A DNA stretch of 49,701 bases from an uncultured Bifidobacteriaceae bacterium (GTDB taxonomy: Bacteria > Actinomycetota > Actinomycetes > Actinomycetales > Bifidobacteriaceae), in contig CAMPNN010000007.1 of NCBI GenBank assembly GCA_946891915.1, positions 1-49,701 of the forward strand. The letters are read 5' to 3'. A program made the translations under genes and the position numbers. Below the pieces are notes generated by a model that had not been told where the DNA came from, made no database searches, and worked only from the letters and a program-made list of their open reading frames with translations. Numbering within the stretch: the first letter of the stretch is position 1; every line of letters starts with the position of its first letter. Of this stretch, positions 35,768 to 44,910 are shown in pieces.

Positions 35768-35814
35768 AAATAATTAATAAATATAAATAATAAATTTATA
35801 TTTTGAATATTTTG

Positions 35815-35865
35815 ACGAGAGTACCATAATTTGCGGCTATAGTCCGTTTTGATTGGTACTCTCGT
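35815..35865 (+). other. Long hairpin between gyrA and the DUF3566 gene
   Basis: ACGAGAGTACCA (35815-35826) and TGGTACTCTCGT (35854-35865) form a perfect 12-bp stem; CGG/CCG can pair inside the 27-nt loop. It follows an AT-only stretch and is not followed by a T-run, so it may be a weak terminator, an mRNA-stabilising or processing element. Confidence 0.6.
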
Positions 35866-35916
35866 TGATATAATTGCATTTATTATATGAAATTAATAAA
35901 AGAAGGAATACTTAAG

Positions 35917-36588
35917 ATGAGCGAAGATTTTGTTCCATCGCAAAATTCAACGAAGACGAGTGAAGAATCTGCGACATTTTCGTCTCATGAAAAGGAATTT
36001 TCCACCGAAAAAGAAGTTCCTTTGAAAGAAGACTCTTCTTTTAATAAAAAAGATAATAAATCTGGTGAAGAATCGCGATTTTCATCATTAAGCAATATTG
36101 TTAGAAATACTGTATCGAAGTCTACTCGAATAAGCAGCAGCTCTAATAATTCACGACGAACCATTGGAGGAATGGCATCATCCTCTACTAATCAATCTAA
36201 TGCTAATAAATCAAATCGCATACCTCGCGCACGACGTATGAGTCTTTCATTAGTTAGAGTTGATGCTTGGTCTGTAGCAAAAGTTACGTTCCTTTTAAGC
36301 GTTGCAGGCGGTATTATTCAAGTTATTGCAGCAGGTTTAGTTTGGTTATTCTTGAATATGGTCGGCGTTTTTGATCAAGTAACGCAGATTGTTTCTTCTA
36401 CAGGTCTGGACAGCAACGGTTTTAACCTAGCAGACGTATTTTCACTACCAACAGTATTGAGTGCTGTTACTATTTTCTCAATTGTAGAAATCATAATAGT
36501 CACAATATTATCCGCAATAGTTGCGCTTCTTTATAACGTTGTTGGATCGTTAGTTGGCGGAATACACGTTATTTTAGGCGATGACTAA
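35917..36588 (+). CDS. DUF3566 transmembrane protein
   Basis: The counterpart of Mycobacterium Rv0007, found after gyrA in many Actinobacteria; function unknown. The 223-residue protein has a disordered Ser/Lys/Asn-rich N-terminus of about 110 residues, then the DUF3566 domain with two membrane segments (VAKVTFLLSVAGGIIQVIAA and about 190-215) and the conserved C-terminal VVGSLVGGIHVIL. ATG 35917 has AAGGAA 9 nt upstream; the frame is open to 35887. It ends before a strong terminator. Confidence 0.85.
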   Translation: MSEDFVPSQNSTKTSEESATFSSHEKEFSTEKEVPLKEDSSFNKKDNKSGEESRFSSLSNIVRNTVSKSTRISSSSNNSRRTIGGMASSSTNQSNANKSNRIPRARRMSLSLVRVDAWSVAKVTFLLSVAGGIIQVIAAGLVWLFLNMVGVFDQVTQIVSSTGLDSNGFNLADVFSLPTVLSAVTIFSIVEIIIVTILSAIVALLYNVVGSLVGGIHVILGDD

Positions 36589-36620
36589 TTAGTAAATAAA
36601 AATTAAAATGTTAATAAAAA

Positions 36621-36656
36621 ATCCCGTTAATTGTTGAGAATTAGCGGGATTTTTTT
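36621..36656 (+). terminator. Intrinsic terminator after the gyrase/DUF3566 unit
   Basis: ATCCCGTTAATT (36621-36632) pairs with AATTAGCGGGAT (36639-36650) with one G-T pair and a 6-nt loop, followed by TTTTTT. An A-run precedes it, so it may also act for mscL on the minus strand. Confidence 0.92.
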
Positions 36657-36688
36657 GTAATAAAATAAAGAAATTATTTATTAGTAAA

Positions 36689-37099
36689 TTATCTATTAGC
36701 TAGTTCGTTTCTAATATCTTGCAAAAGCTGAATAGTTTTTTCCTCGCGCTCCTTACGTTTTTCTTCCTCTGTTTTTTCGTGCTCTATTTGTAGCAAATCA
36801 GCGCCAATCTCACGAAGCTTATTAATAGGCAAAACAATGCAAAAATATACTGCAGTAGCAATAATTAAGAAATTAAGAAGTGAGCCTATTACGGCACCAA
36901 AAGAAATAGTCGCACCATTTATTGTAATAGTAAGAACACCATCAAGCTCTGGCTTTCCGAAAATCATTGCAATAAAAGGATTAATAATATTCTTAACAAT
37001 TGATGCTACTACTGCTGTTACAGCACCGCCCATAACAACACCGACAGCCATGTCAATAACGCTGCCTCGCAAAATAAACTTTTTGAATCCTTGAATCAT
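36689..37099 (-). CDS. mscL: Large-conductance mechanosensitive channel MscL
   Basis: Emergency osmotic release valve in the membrane. The 136-residue protein starts MIQGFKKFILRGSVIDMAVG, typical of MscL, has the first pore helix VVMGGAVTAVVASIVKN, the periplasmic loop (ITINGATISFG), the second helix (about 70-95) and a charged cytoplasmic C-terminal bundle. I chose ATG 37099 because the family begins there; the frame extends to a TTG at 37159 with a Lys-rich segment. It follows the PAP2 gene on the same strand by 68 nt. The ribosome-binding site is weak. Confidence 0.95.
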   Translation of the reverse strand: MIQGFKKFILRGSVIDMAVGVVMGGAVTAVVASIVKNIINPFIAMIFGKPELDGVLTITINGATISFGAVIGSLLNFLIIATAVYFCIVLPINKLREIGADLLQIEHEKTEEEKRKEREEKTIQLLQDIRNELANR

Positions 37100-37159
37100 T
37101 TTAGTTTTAGCTTTCTTTAGAATTTTTTTCTGTATCTTTTTTACTAAAATAATCTTCAA

Positions 37160-37203
37160 CTTTTTTATTATCTACATATAACTTTTCTATTATCTACATA
37201 TAA
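37160..37203. repeat. 22-bp tandem duplication at the PAP2 stop
   Basis: Two adjacent 22-bp copies (37160-37181 and 37182-37203), core TATTATCTACATATAA, differing at one base. The copy length is not a multiple of three, so the second copy is read in another frame and supplies the stop codon and the last residues of the PAP2 protein. Confidence 0.9.
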
Positions 37204-37857
37204 ATTGTGACGCTGGAAAGAGCGCAATATTGTAATAGAAAGTAAAGGATACATAATTGCGGCAGTTAAAACGTCAGTAGGAAAATGTGCTGCAACAACA
37301 AGGCGAGAAATTGCAACAATAACAACAATTATTGAGCTAAAAAGTAGACCAATTCGAATTAATGATGGTTTAGTAACATAAATAATAAGCATTGCCATAA
37401 CGCACACTGCAACCGCCGCAGAAGTGTGGCCACTAGGAAAACTAGGGTCATGAGGTAACTGAATATTTAATCCAATGTATGGCCTTGGTCGGTGAACAGC
37501 AAATTTTACTGCAAAAATGTAAATCATTGGAAGAATCGAAATTAAAAGTTGAATAAAAGTAACTTTCCAACTTTTGCTCACAAATAATGATATTACTGCA
37601 AGTAAAAATAGTATTGCTAAACAGCCTTTAGTTGAAAAAACGATAGCAAATATTTTTGATAATGAAAGAATTACAGAAGGAACACTATTGTGGAACCATG
37701 CAACAATAGTAGCTTCATACGCTCTTTCTTTACTGCTAATTAATATTGCTTTACCCAAGAAAGGCACAATAATAGCAAGTATGAAAGTAAAAATAGTAGC
37801 GTAATTGTGAGTGATTACTGACAATCCGCTATGATTGCTTTTATTTTTTTGCTCCAT
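37168..37857 (-). CDS. PAP2-family membrane phosphatase
   Basis: Likely integral-membrane lipid phosphatase, for example acting on undecaprenyl pyrophosphate or phosphatidic acid. The 229-residue protein has about six membrane segments and all three PAP2 motifs: KFAVHRPRP (K-x6-RP), PSGH in PSFPSGHTSAA, and SRLVVAAHFPTD (SR-x5-H-x3-D) with the catalytic histidines. ATG 37857 is chosen (MEQKNKS); the frame continues upstream to 38220 but would run antisense through fhaA. The ribosome-binding site is poor. Which lipid it acts on cannot be told. Confidence 0.85.
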   Translation of the reverse strand: MEQKNKSNHSGLSVITHNYATIFTFILAIIVPFLGKAILISSKERAYEATIVAWFHNSVPSVILSLSKIFAIVFSTKGCLAILFLLAVISLFVSKSWKVTFIQLLISILPMIYIFAVKFAVHRPRPYIGLNIQLPHDPSFPSGHTSAAVAVCVMAMLIIYVTKPSLIRIGLLFSSIIVVIVAISRLVVAAHFPTDVLTAAIMYPLLSITILRSFQRHNLYVDNRKVICR

Positions 37858-37933
37858 ACTTGTTAAGATTACACTTAATAAGATGTAAACGCACGTTGAA
37901 AAATATGTAAATAATAGTATGTAATAAAGAAAA

Positions 37934-37939
37934 TATAAT
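37934..37939 (+). promoter_or_regulatory. Candidate -10 of the fhaA-pknB operon
   Basis: A perfect TATAAT at 37934-37939, about 75 nt before the fhaA start, in the divergent gap with the PAP2 gene. No good -35 at the usual distance. Confidence 0.35.
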
Positions 37940-38013
37940 AATAAATAGTGTGTGCGAGTTGAATACCGTACTCGGTGACGAGTAGTATGGTGAAAAGATG
38001 GAAAGGGTTTACC

Positions 38014-38715
38014 ATGAGTATGTTTGACCGATTTGAGAAGAGCGTTGAAGGTGCAGTGAACGGTGTCTTCGCAAAATTCGGCTCCAAAGATTTGCAGCCA
38101 GTTGATTTTTCGAGTGCTTTGGAACGTGAAATTGACGCTGAAGCTATGCCTATTGGCCGCGATCATACTGTGGCTCCGAATGAATATCGTTTTAAGCTCA
38201 GTACTCCAGATTTTGATCATATTGAACAGTGGGGTAGTGAAGCTTTAGCTAATGAGCTTGCTGATAACCTTACGCAATATGCTAAAAGTCAGCATTATGC
38301 TTTTGTTGGTCCTGTTGTTGTTATTTTTGAAGAAGATTTGGAATTAACTAAAGGTAATTTCCACTTAACTTCCGAGTCTGTTCAAGGCAATGCTGTTCCT
38401 GTTACTACGGAAGATCAGCAGCAGAATCATCCGATGCTTGAAATTAATGGCAATCAGTATTTGCTCACAAAAGATCGTACAATTTTAGGTCGTGGCTCTG
38501 GTTGTGATATTGTTATCGACGATCCTGGCATTTCTCGTCATCATCTTGGAATTGATATCACTCCTGATGGTGTGATTGCTAGGGATTTGGGTTCAACTAA
38601 CGGCACTTATGTAGAAGGTCACCAAGTTCCTGCAGCTACGCTTGTGGATGGCAACACTATTACTATTGGACGTACGCGTATTCTCTATTGGGCATCGTCT
38701 CAAGAGCAGGAGTAG
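38014..38715 (+). CDS. fhaA: FHA-domain protein FhaA (DUF3662)
   Basis: Phosphothreonine-binding adaptor of the PknA/PknB pathway; in Mycobacterium it binds the phosphorylated MviN pseudokinase and controls lipid II supply. The 233-residue protein has the N-terminal DUF3662 domain (about 1-120, from MSMFDRFEKSVEGAVNGVF), a short linker and a C-terminal FHA domain (about 150-233) with ILGRGSGCDIVI, the phosphopeptide-binding SRHH, and DLGSTNGTYV. The long linker of mycobacterial FhaA is missing. GAAAGGG precedes ATG 38014. First gene of the operon. Confidence 0.93.
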   Translation: MSMFDRFEKSVEGAVNGVFAKFGSKDLQPVDFSSALEREIDAEAMPIGRDHTVAPNEYRFKLSTPDFDHIEQWGSEALANELADNLTQYAKSQHYAFVGPVVVIFEEDLELTKGNFHLTSESVQGNAVPVTTEDQQQNHPMLEINGNQYLLTKDRTILGRGSGCDIVIDDPGISRHHLGIDITPDGVIARDLGSTNGTYVEGHQVPAATLVDGNTITIGRTRILYWASSQEQE

Positions 38716-38748
38716 TAAGTATTTCTGACTTAGGAGACGATAACGCGC

Positions 38749-39282
38749 ATGATGTTCACTGAATTAACTTTTGCAATACTAAAGTACGGTTTTCTAGCTT
38801 TGCTTTGGGTTTTTGTGTGGTGCGCTATTCGTTCGCTTCGCTGTGATATTGAGGTTTTTAGTCCTAAAAAGTCACGTTTGTGGAAGAAAAAATCTAAACG
38901 AGCAGCGCGCGATATAAATTCTGCGCGAGATTTGCCTATACAAGAGTCGCCTGTTGTGTTAAATTCATCTTCTTCAAAAAATGAATCTGAACCGACTTTG
39001 CTTGTTGTAATTGATGGGCCTTTAGCTGGATCGTCTTTCCCTCTTAACGCAGCTGGTGTTACTCTTGGTCGTGCTTCTTCTAATACTGTAGTTTTGAATG
39101 ATGAGTTTGTTTCTTCTCATCATGCTCGCGTATATTTTAACAATACAGTTTCCGCATGGGTGCTTGAAGATTTAGGTAGCACAAACGGGACTATGATTGG
39201 TAATAATAGAGTTACAGAACCTGTAATATTGACGCCTCGCACTCCTGTGCGAATAGGCGCAACCACGTTTGAATTGAGGTAA
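38749..39282 (+). CDS. fhaB: FHA-domain protein FhaB (FipA)
   Basis: Membrane-tethered FHA adaptor; FhaB/FipA links PknA signalling to FtsZ-FtsQ in Mycobacterium. The 177-residue protein has an N-terminal membrane helix (about 7-28), a basic linker and a C-terminal FHA domain (about 90-177) with TLGRASSNTVVL, SSHHARVYF and DLGSTNGT, all key residues kept. Two ATGs are adjacent (38749 and 38752); AGGAG lies about 12 nt upstream, favouring the first. It lies 33 nt after fhaA and 4 nt before pstP. Confidence 0.92.
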   Translation: MMFTELTFAILKYGFLALLWVFVWCAIRSLRCDIEVFSPKKSRLWKKKSKRAARDINSARDLPIQESPVVLNSSSSKNESEPTLLVVIDGPLAGSSFPLNAAGVTLGRASSNTVVLNDEFVSSHHARVYFNNTVSAWVLEDLGSTNGTMIGNNRVTEPVILTPRTPVRIGATTFELR

Positions 39283-39286
39283 AAAT

Positions 39287-41005
39287 ATGTCCCAAATCAA
39301 TTCAAATAGTGAAGAAAACTTACAATCTGTAGCTGATAATAAAAGCGAAAAATTAACTTCGCAACAAACTACGGTTGCAAATCAAGTAGAGTATGCAGAT
39401 TCGGTTGAAAAAATACTATTTATGTATGCTACTGCTGTAAGCGATGTTGGTACAGTTCGTAGTAATAATCAGGATTCTGCGTTTGCGGGTGAACATTTAG
39501 CAGCGATTTGTGACGGTATGGGTGGTCATGCTGGAGGAGATACTGCCTCAACTATTGCTATTCGTTCGCTTGCACATATTGAGCAAGACTCACGTCCTCA
39601 CGACGTAAAAACAGTGTCAGCAATGATGGAAACATCAATTATGGCTGCTCATGATGCAATTGTTGGTAAAGCAAAGCGTGAGCGTCGACTTGCAGGAATG
39701 GGAACCACTGTAACAGCTGTTACACTTGTGCGCGGATATTGGATTTTAGCTCATTTAGGTGATTCCAGAGCATATTTACTTCGTGACAATCACCTTATGC
39801 GCATGACTACAGATCATAGTTATGTGCAGCATCTTATTGATACAGGGCATATAACTCCGGAAGAAGCTCGTAATCATCCCCAAAGAAACGTTGTTATGCG
39901 TGTGCTAGGTGATTTTGATATAGATCCTCACCCGGATATTGCTTTACGTGCTGCTCATCCTTCTGACCGCTGGCTTTTATGCTCTGATGGCTTATGTGGT
40001 GTTCTTGAAGATTCCACAATACAAGATGTTATGAGTACTATTTCTAACCAGGAAGAGTGTGCTCAAAAGTTAGTTGCTATGGCACTTCGCGCAGGAAGTA
40101 CAGATAATGTAACAGCTGTTATTGCAGACGCAACACTTGCTCTTGATGCAGATGCTTTTGATTTGCCTCATCAAACTCCTCTTGTTGGTGGTGCTGCAAG
40201 TAAAGATCTTGAATCTATTGCAGATATTGTTAATAAGGCTGTTGCGTCGTCTCCAGTATTAAGAGAAGATAAAAATTCTCCGGCTCAACGTGCTGCAGCT
40301 TTAGTGCAGGATAATGTTGATGATTCTTCTGAAGATAATGTTGCTTCAATGACAAGAATTGTTCAGCCTTCGCACATTCGTGAAGAATCAGGTGATTTAC
40401 ATAATCCGGATACTAACGAAATTCCTGTAGTAACTAAGAAGAATGGCAGAATATCCACAGATCCTCACGATCCTGATGTTGCTCGCGCCGTAAAACATGA
40501 ACAAGATGAGGAGAATCGTGCTCATTCTTTGAGACGTAGATGGACTCGTATCGGTATTATTTTAGGAATTGTTGTAGCCTTATTTGTTATTGCTGGTTCA
40601 GGATATGGAGTTTATGCGTGGACACAAACCCAGTATTACATTGGGCAGAATAATAATCACGTTGCTATTTATCAAGGAGTTCCAACAAATATTTTTGGAA
40701 TTGCACTATCGCACGAAATTGAGTCTACCAATATTTCTGTAAATAAACTCGATAAGTCTTGGCAAGAACAATTGCGAGAAGGCATTAGTTTTAATAGTTT
40801 GGCAGAAGCGCGTGGTCATGCGTCGTTAATTCGTAGAGAAATGTTTGCTAGAGCACAAGAGAAGCGTAGTGAACAGCAGCAGAAGAAAAAAGTAAACACA
40901 AAAAGTAACAAGGACAACAAAAACAGCAAAGATAGTAAAGATAATAAAGATAACAAGGATAGTAAAGATAAGCCTGGCGAAGAGCAGGGGGGTAAAACCT
41001 CATGA
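39287..41005 (+). CDS. pstP: PP2C-type Ser/Thr phosphatase PstP
   Basis: The phosphatase that reverses PknA/PknB phosphorylation. The 572-residue protein has a PPM domain (about 45-285) with metal-binding NNQDSAF (D63), CDGMGGHAGGD (D76) and LLCSDGLCG, a linker, one membrane segment (421-444) and an external domain that ends in a Lys/Asp/Asn-rich tail (SKDNKDNKDSKDK). The tail is encoded by degenerate short repeats (about 40910-40975). GAGG precedes ATG 39287. It overlaps rodA by 4 nt. Confidence 0.95.
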   Translation: MSQINSNSEENLQSVADNKSEKLTSQQTTVANQVEYADSVEKILFMYATAVSDVGTVRSNNQDSAFAGEHLAAICDGMGGHAGGDTASTIAIRSLAHIEQDSRPHDVKTVSAMMETSIMAAHDAIVGKAKRERRLAGMGTTVTAVTLVRGYWILAHLGDSRAYLLRDNHLMRMTTDHSYVQHLIDTGHITPEEARNHPQRNVVMRVLGDFDIDPHPDIALRAAHPSDRWLLCSDGLCGVLEDSTIQDVMSTISNQEECAQKLVAMALRAGSTDNVTAVIADATLALDADAFDLPHQTPLVGGAASKDLESIADIVNKAVASSPVLREDKNSPAQRAAALVQDNVDDSSEDNVASMTRIVQPSHIREESGDLHNPDTNEIPVVTKKNGRISTDPHDPDVARAVKHEQDEENRAHSLRRRWTRIGIILGIVVALFVIAGSGYGVYAWTQTQYYIGQNNNHVAIYQGVPTNIFGIALSHEIESTNISVNKLDKSWQEQLREGISFNSLAEARGHASLIRREMFARAQEKRSEQQQKKKVNTKSNKDNKNSKDSKDNKDNKDSKDKPGEEQGGKTS

Positions 41006-42492
41006 ATTTAATCGCTACGCGCCTGCGTCAAATTGCATTACTTATTTTTGCAATATTCCTTTCTGCGATGGCATTTTTACAAATGTTCTTTCGCATAGAT
41101 GGGTACATGTCATTTAACTATCTTGTAATGCTAATTGTTGTTATGGCATTGTTCTTAGTTTTTTGGGGAGTTCTTCTCGTTAAAAAGCCTTATGCAAGTC
41201 AAGCTATTTTGCCGTGCATTATGCTTTTAACAGCCATTGGCACAGTGATGATTGCAAGAATTGATAGACAAAATAATACCAACATTGCTATGAAGCAGTT
41301 GATATGGGTTTGTGCGGCTCTTGTTTTATCTATTATTTTCGTTATAGCGCTTAGTGATTATCGAATATTGAGACGTTTTTCATACGTTAGCATGATAATT
41401 GGTTTACTTTTGCTTCTTTCTCCTATGATTCCAGGATTAGGTAAGGAAATAGGAGGCGCAAGAATTTGGATTGGTTTTGGAAGTCATACTGTACAGCCTG
41501 GTGAATTTGCAAAGCTTTTCTTAGCATTCTTCTTCGCGGCATATTTGTTCAATCATAGGGACAGACTTGCTGTTGGTGGAAATAAAGTTTTAGGTGTTCA
41601 CCTTCCACGTTTGCAAGATATGGGACCTATTGCGCTTGTTTGGGCTGTTTCAATGGGCGTTTTAGTAGTACAACATGATCTTGGAACGTCACTTATGTTC
41701 TTTGCAATGTTTGTGTCTATGTTGTATGTGGCAACAGGAAGAAGAGGCTGGCTGGCTGTTGGTGCGGTTGCTTTTGTTGCAGGATGTTTGCTGGCAGTGA
41801 GGTTATTCGCACATGTGCAGTATCGTGTGGATGCGTGGCTTCACCCATTTGATAATGCTGTGTATAACCGTTTTCCTGGAGGATCAGCGCAGATTGTGTC
41901 CGGATTGTTTGGACTAGCTGCCGGCGGAACTACTGGAACAGGTTTAGGACAGGGGCATCCTTCTCTAACGCCACTTGCAAATTCTGACTTTATTTATGCT
42001 TCTATTGGTGAAGAACTTGGTCTTACTGGGCTTCTCGCCGTTTTAGTGTTGTACTTAATTATTATTACTTCCGGAATGATTACTGCCATGAAAATTAAGG
42101 ATGGCTTTGGAAAATTATTGGCATCTGGACTTGTTTTTACCATGGCATTCCAAGTATTTACAGTTGTTGGCGGAATTACATTAGTTATTCCATTAACTGG
42201 TTTAACTATGCCATACATGGCTGCTGGAGGTTCTTCTTTAGTGGCAAACTACTTACTTGCAGCTCTACTTATTGTTATTTCTCACTCTGCAAATAAGCCT
42301 GAAACATCAACTGTTTCTGAATCATTCCAGTATGAGGCGTTGGCAGCATTGCGTGAAAGAGAATTGCAAGAGAGAGCTCGTGCTGTGCCAGAAGACTATA
42401 ATGAAACTAATAACAATAGCTACAAAGAAGTTAGTAATATGAGCGAGGTAGCCGACGTTTCTTCATTGAAGCGAGGTGATAGTAATGAATAA
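41002..42492 (+). CDS. rodA: SEDS-family peptidoglycan glycosyltransferase RodA
   Basis: Polymerises lipid II into glycan strands together with the class B PBP encoded next. The 496-residue protein has about 10-12 membrane segments, the family region VQPGEFAKLFLAFFFA, the conserved GAARIWIGFG-type stretch (seen as GGARIWIGFG) and the C-terminal GLTMPYMAAGGSSLVANYL. It ends in an acidic cytoplasmic tail of about 65 residues. In Mycobacterium this position (Rv0017c) is RodA; FtsW lies elsewhere. ATGA overlap with pstP; overlaps pbpA by 8 nt. Confidence 0.93.
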   Translation: MNLIATRLRQIALLIFAIFLSAMAFLQMFFRIDGYMSFNYLVMLIVVMALFLVFWGVLLVKKPYASQAILPCIMLLTAIGTVMIARIDRQNNTNIAMKQLIWVCAALVLSIIFVIALSDYRILRRFSYVSMIIGLLLLLSPMIPGLGKEIGGARIWIGFGSHTVQPGEFAKLFLAFFFAAYLFNHRDRLAVGGNKVLGVHLPRLQDMGPIALVWAVSMGVLVVQHDLGTSLMFFAMFVSMLYVATGRRGWLAVGAVAFVAGCLLAVRLFAHVQYRVDAWLHPFDNAVYNRFPGGSAQIVSGLFGLAAGGTTGTGLGQGHPSLTPLANSDFIYASIGEELGLTGLLAVLVLYLIIITSGMITAMKIKDGFGKLLASGLVFTMAFQVFTVVGGITLVIPLTGLTMPYMAAGGSSLVANYLLAALLIVISHSANKPETSTVSESFQYEALAALRERELQERARAVPEDYNETNNNSYKEVSNMSEVADVSSLKRGDSNE

Positions 42493-43951
42493 AAGTTTGA
42501 AAGAACTATTTATTGCTGTCGTAATTCTTTTTGTAGTTCTTGGTATTTCAAGCACTGTTATTACTTCTATTAATGCTAATGCTTTGAATGCTGATCCTCG
42601 TAATCGTAGGGCTTTATATCATGAGTTTGGTGCGCCTCGTGGAGCAATACTCACTTCGGATGGTGCTGTTATAGCAAAATCTGATACATCTAAAGATGCT
42701 TTTGTGTATCAACGTAAATACTTAAACGGTCCTGTGTATGCTCCAGTTACTGGATATTTTTCCATTAGTCAGCGTGCGGATCGTGGTATTGAAGCTTCAA
42801 GAAATAGCTTATTAAGCGGCGAATCTGACGCATTATTCTGGCAGAAATTCCGCTCATTATTTACTGGAGCAACAAATCGTGGAGCTTCTATTGAAACATC
42901 CATTGATTCAAAACTGCAAAATCTTGCTTTTAATTTGTTAAAAGGTAAAGATGCAGCTTTGGTTGCAATAGAGCCAAAAACTGGCAGAATTCGTGCTATG
43001 GTTAGCACTCCAAGTTATGATCCCAATATTCTCGCCATGCACAATATTGGTGAAGTAAATAAAGCTTATGAGCAAATAACTTCTGATATATCTAATCCAA
43101 TGCTTAATCGCTCAGTTTCTGAACTTTATGCGCCTGGATCTACATTTAAGACCATTGTTGCTGCAGCTGCGTTAGAGTCTGGAAAATATCAGCCAGATAC
43201 TTTAATTCCGGCAGGATCAAGTTATACACTTCCTGGGACTAATGTTTCATTAACAAATGTTGGATATCAAGCTAACGGAAAAGACGGTAAGATTTCGTTT
43301 GAAGATGCTCTTGCGTATTCTTCAAATACAGCTTTTGCTCAACTGGGTAATTCGTTGGGATACGAAGCAATAATAAAGCAAGCAAAAAAGTTTGGATTCT
43401 TAGATTCTCTAACCGTTGACGGCTCTGATTCTACCGGTTTTCCAGTGCGTTCTGTAAGTTCAACACTATCTCTTAACCCAACTCCGGATAAGCTTGCTCT
43501 GGAATCTATCGGTCAGGGCGACGTAAAAGTCACACCTTTGCAGAATGCTATGGTTGCTGCTGCTATTGCAAATAATGGTGTGCTTATGAAACCTACGATT
43601 GTTGATTGTGTAAGATCAAGTGATTTATCAGTATTGTCACAAACAAAACCAACAATTATGAATCAAGTTATGAGCGGCGATAGTGCAGCTAAACTATCTT
43701 CAATGATGCAAGCTGTTGTAGTAAAAGAAAATCCAAATCTTTCTTTGCCAAATATACATGTTGCTGCAAAAACTGGCACTGCACAAATCGGCTTACATAA
43801 TCAATCAGCAAATGGTTGGGTTATTGGATTTGCTCCAGCAGAAGATCCTAAAATAGCTATAGCGGTAGTTGTGCATAACACAAGTTTATTTGGAAGCTAT
43901 GCGGCTGGTCCAATTATGCGACAAGTGATGAAGGAGGCGCTTACAAAATGA
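42485..43951 (+). CDS. pbpA: Class B penicillin-binding protein PbpA
   Basis: Transpeptidase that cross-links peptidoglycan with RodA. The 488-residue protein has an N-terminal membrane anchor (about 5-30), a dimerisation region (about 50-140) and the transpeptidase domain with STFK (S219, K222), SSN in AYSSNTAFA and KTGT in AAKTGTAQIG. ATG 42485 is chosen with GAGG 8 nt upstream; a GTG at 42476 is in frame. The gene overlaps rodA upstream and pknA downstream. Confidence 0.95.
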   Translation: MNKSLKELFIAVVILFVVLGISSTVITSINANALNADPRNRRALYHEFGAPRGAILTSDGAVIAKSDTSKDAFVYQRKYLNGPVYAPVTGYFSISQRADRGIEASRNSLLSGESDALFWQKFRSLFTGATNRGASIETSIDSKLQNLAFNLLKGKDAALVAIEPKTGRIRAMVSTPSYDPNILAMHNIGEVNKAYEQITSDISNPMLNRSVSELYAPGSTFKTIVAAAALESGKYQPDTLIPAGSSYTLPGTNVSLTNVGYQANGKDGKISFEDALAYSSNTAFAQLGNSLGYEAIIKQAKKFGFLDSLTVDGSDSTGFPVRSVSSTLSLNPTPDKLALESIGQGDVKVTPLQNAMVAAAIANNGVLMKPTIVDCVRSSDLSVLSQTKPTIMNQVMSGDSAAKLSSMMQAVVVKENPNLSLPNIHVAAKTGTAQIGLHNQSANGWVIGFAPAEDPKIAIAVVVHNTSLFGSYAAGPIMRQVMKEALTK

Positions 43952-44910
43952 AACTCGTTGAAGGACAGTTAGTTCATCATCGGTATCGACTTGATCGACG
44001 CCTTGCTCAAGGCGGTATGGGTGAAGTCTGGAAAGGCTTTGATATTCAGCTTGGGAGAATTGTCGCTATTAAGGCTCTTCGTACAGATACTGTAAATGTA
44101 GAAGCAAAATTACGTCGTCTTCGCGCCGAAGCCCACAATTCAGCGAACCTTGCGCACCCTAATATTGCAGCCTTATTTGACTACTATGAGCACGATGGTA
44201 TTGGGTTCCTAATTATGGAATATGTGCCTAGTAAGTCGTTAGCTGATTTATACCATAAAGATAAAGTTATTGAACCAACTCGCCTTTTGCCTATTCTTAT
44301 TCAAACAGCGCGTGGTCTTTTTGTAGCACACTCTCACGGAGTTATTCACAGGGATGTGAAACCTGCAAATATCATGGTTTCTGAAACCGGTAATGTGAAG
44401 ATTACTGATTTTGGCGTATCTTATTCAAGCGATCAGGAACAGATTACGCAGGATGGAATGGTTGTTGGTACCGCTCAATATATTTCCCCAGAACAAGCAC
44501 AAGGAGAACAAGCTACCGCACAATCAGACATCTACTCGCTAGGAGTTGTAGCTTACGAAGGGTTGTGCGGTCATAGGCCTTTTACGGGTGCAACTCCGGT
44601 TGATATTGCTGCAGCTCATGTTAATGATCCTGTGCCACCTTTGCCGGATACTATTGATTTGCAATTAAGACAATTTATTATGTCTATGCTTGCGAAGGAT
44701 CCAAAGAATCGTCCAAAAGATGCTTTAGTTGTGTCAAGAGTATTATCTCGTATTGAACGCAGGTTGCTTGATCAAGAAACAGCATTCAATAATACGACGA
44801 ACTCAAGTTCTACGAATTTACGGCATACGCGATGTATAAAGAGTTTGCCACAAAACCAAGTTAATATAATTAATATTTTTAATACCAATAATCGCAAGGA
44901 GCAGCAATGA
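43948..44910 (+). CDS. pknA: Ser/Thr protein kinase PknA
   Basis: Hanks-type kinase of the growth-control operon. The 320-residue protein has glycine loop QGGMGEV, K42 in AIKAL, catalytic HRDVKPAN (D136), DFG (D154) and the activation-loop region MVVGTAQYISPEQ. All catalytic residues are present. After the kinase domain (about 1-275) only a 45-residue polar tail remains, with no membrane segment, unlike mycobacterial PknA, so it is probably cytoplasmic. Overlaps pbpA and pknB by 4 nt each (ATGA). Confidence 0.92.
   Translation: MKLVEGQLVHHRYRLDRRLAQGGMGEVWKGFDIQLGRIVAIKALRTDTVNVEAKLRRLRAEAHNSANLAHPNIAALFDYYEHDGIGFLIMEYVPSKSLADLYHKDKVIEPTRLLPILIQTARGLFVAHSHGVIHRDVKPANIMVSETGNVKITDFGVSYSSDQEQITQDGMVVGTAQYISPEQAQGEQATAQSDIYSLGVVAYEGLCGHRPFTGATPVDIAAAHVNDPVPPLPDTIDLQLRQFIMSMLAKDPKNRPKDALVVSRVLSRIERRLLDQETAFNNTTNSSSTNLRHTRCIKSLPQNQVNIINIFNTNNRKEQQ

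Noticed and set aside
37858..38220. Upstream extension of the PAP2 frame
   Set aside because: Overlaps fhaA antisense; the PAP2 family region starts after ATG 37857.
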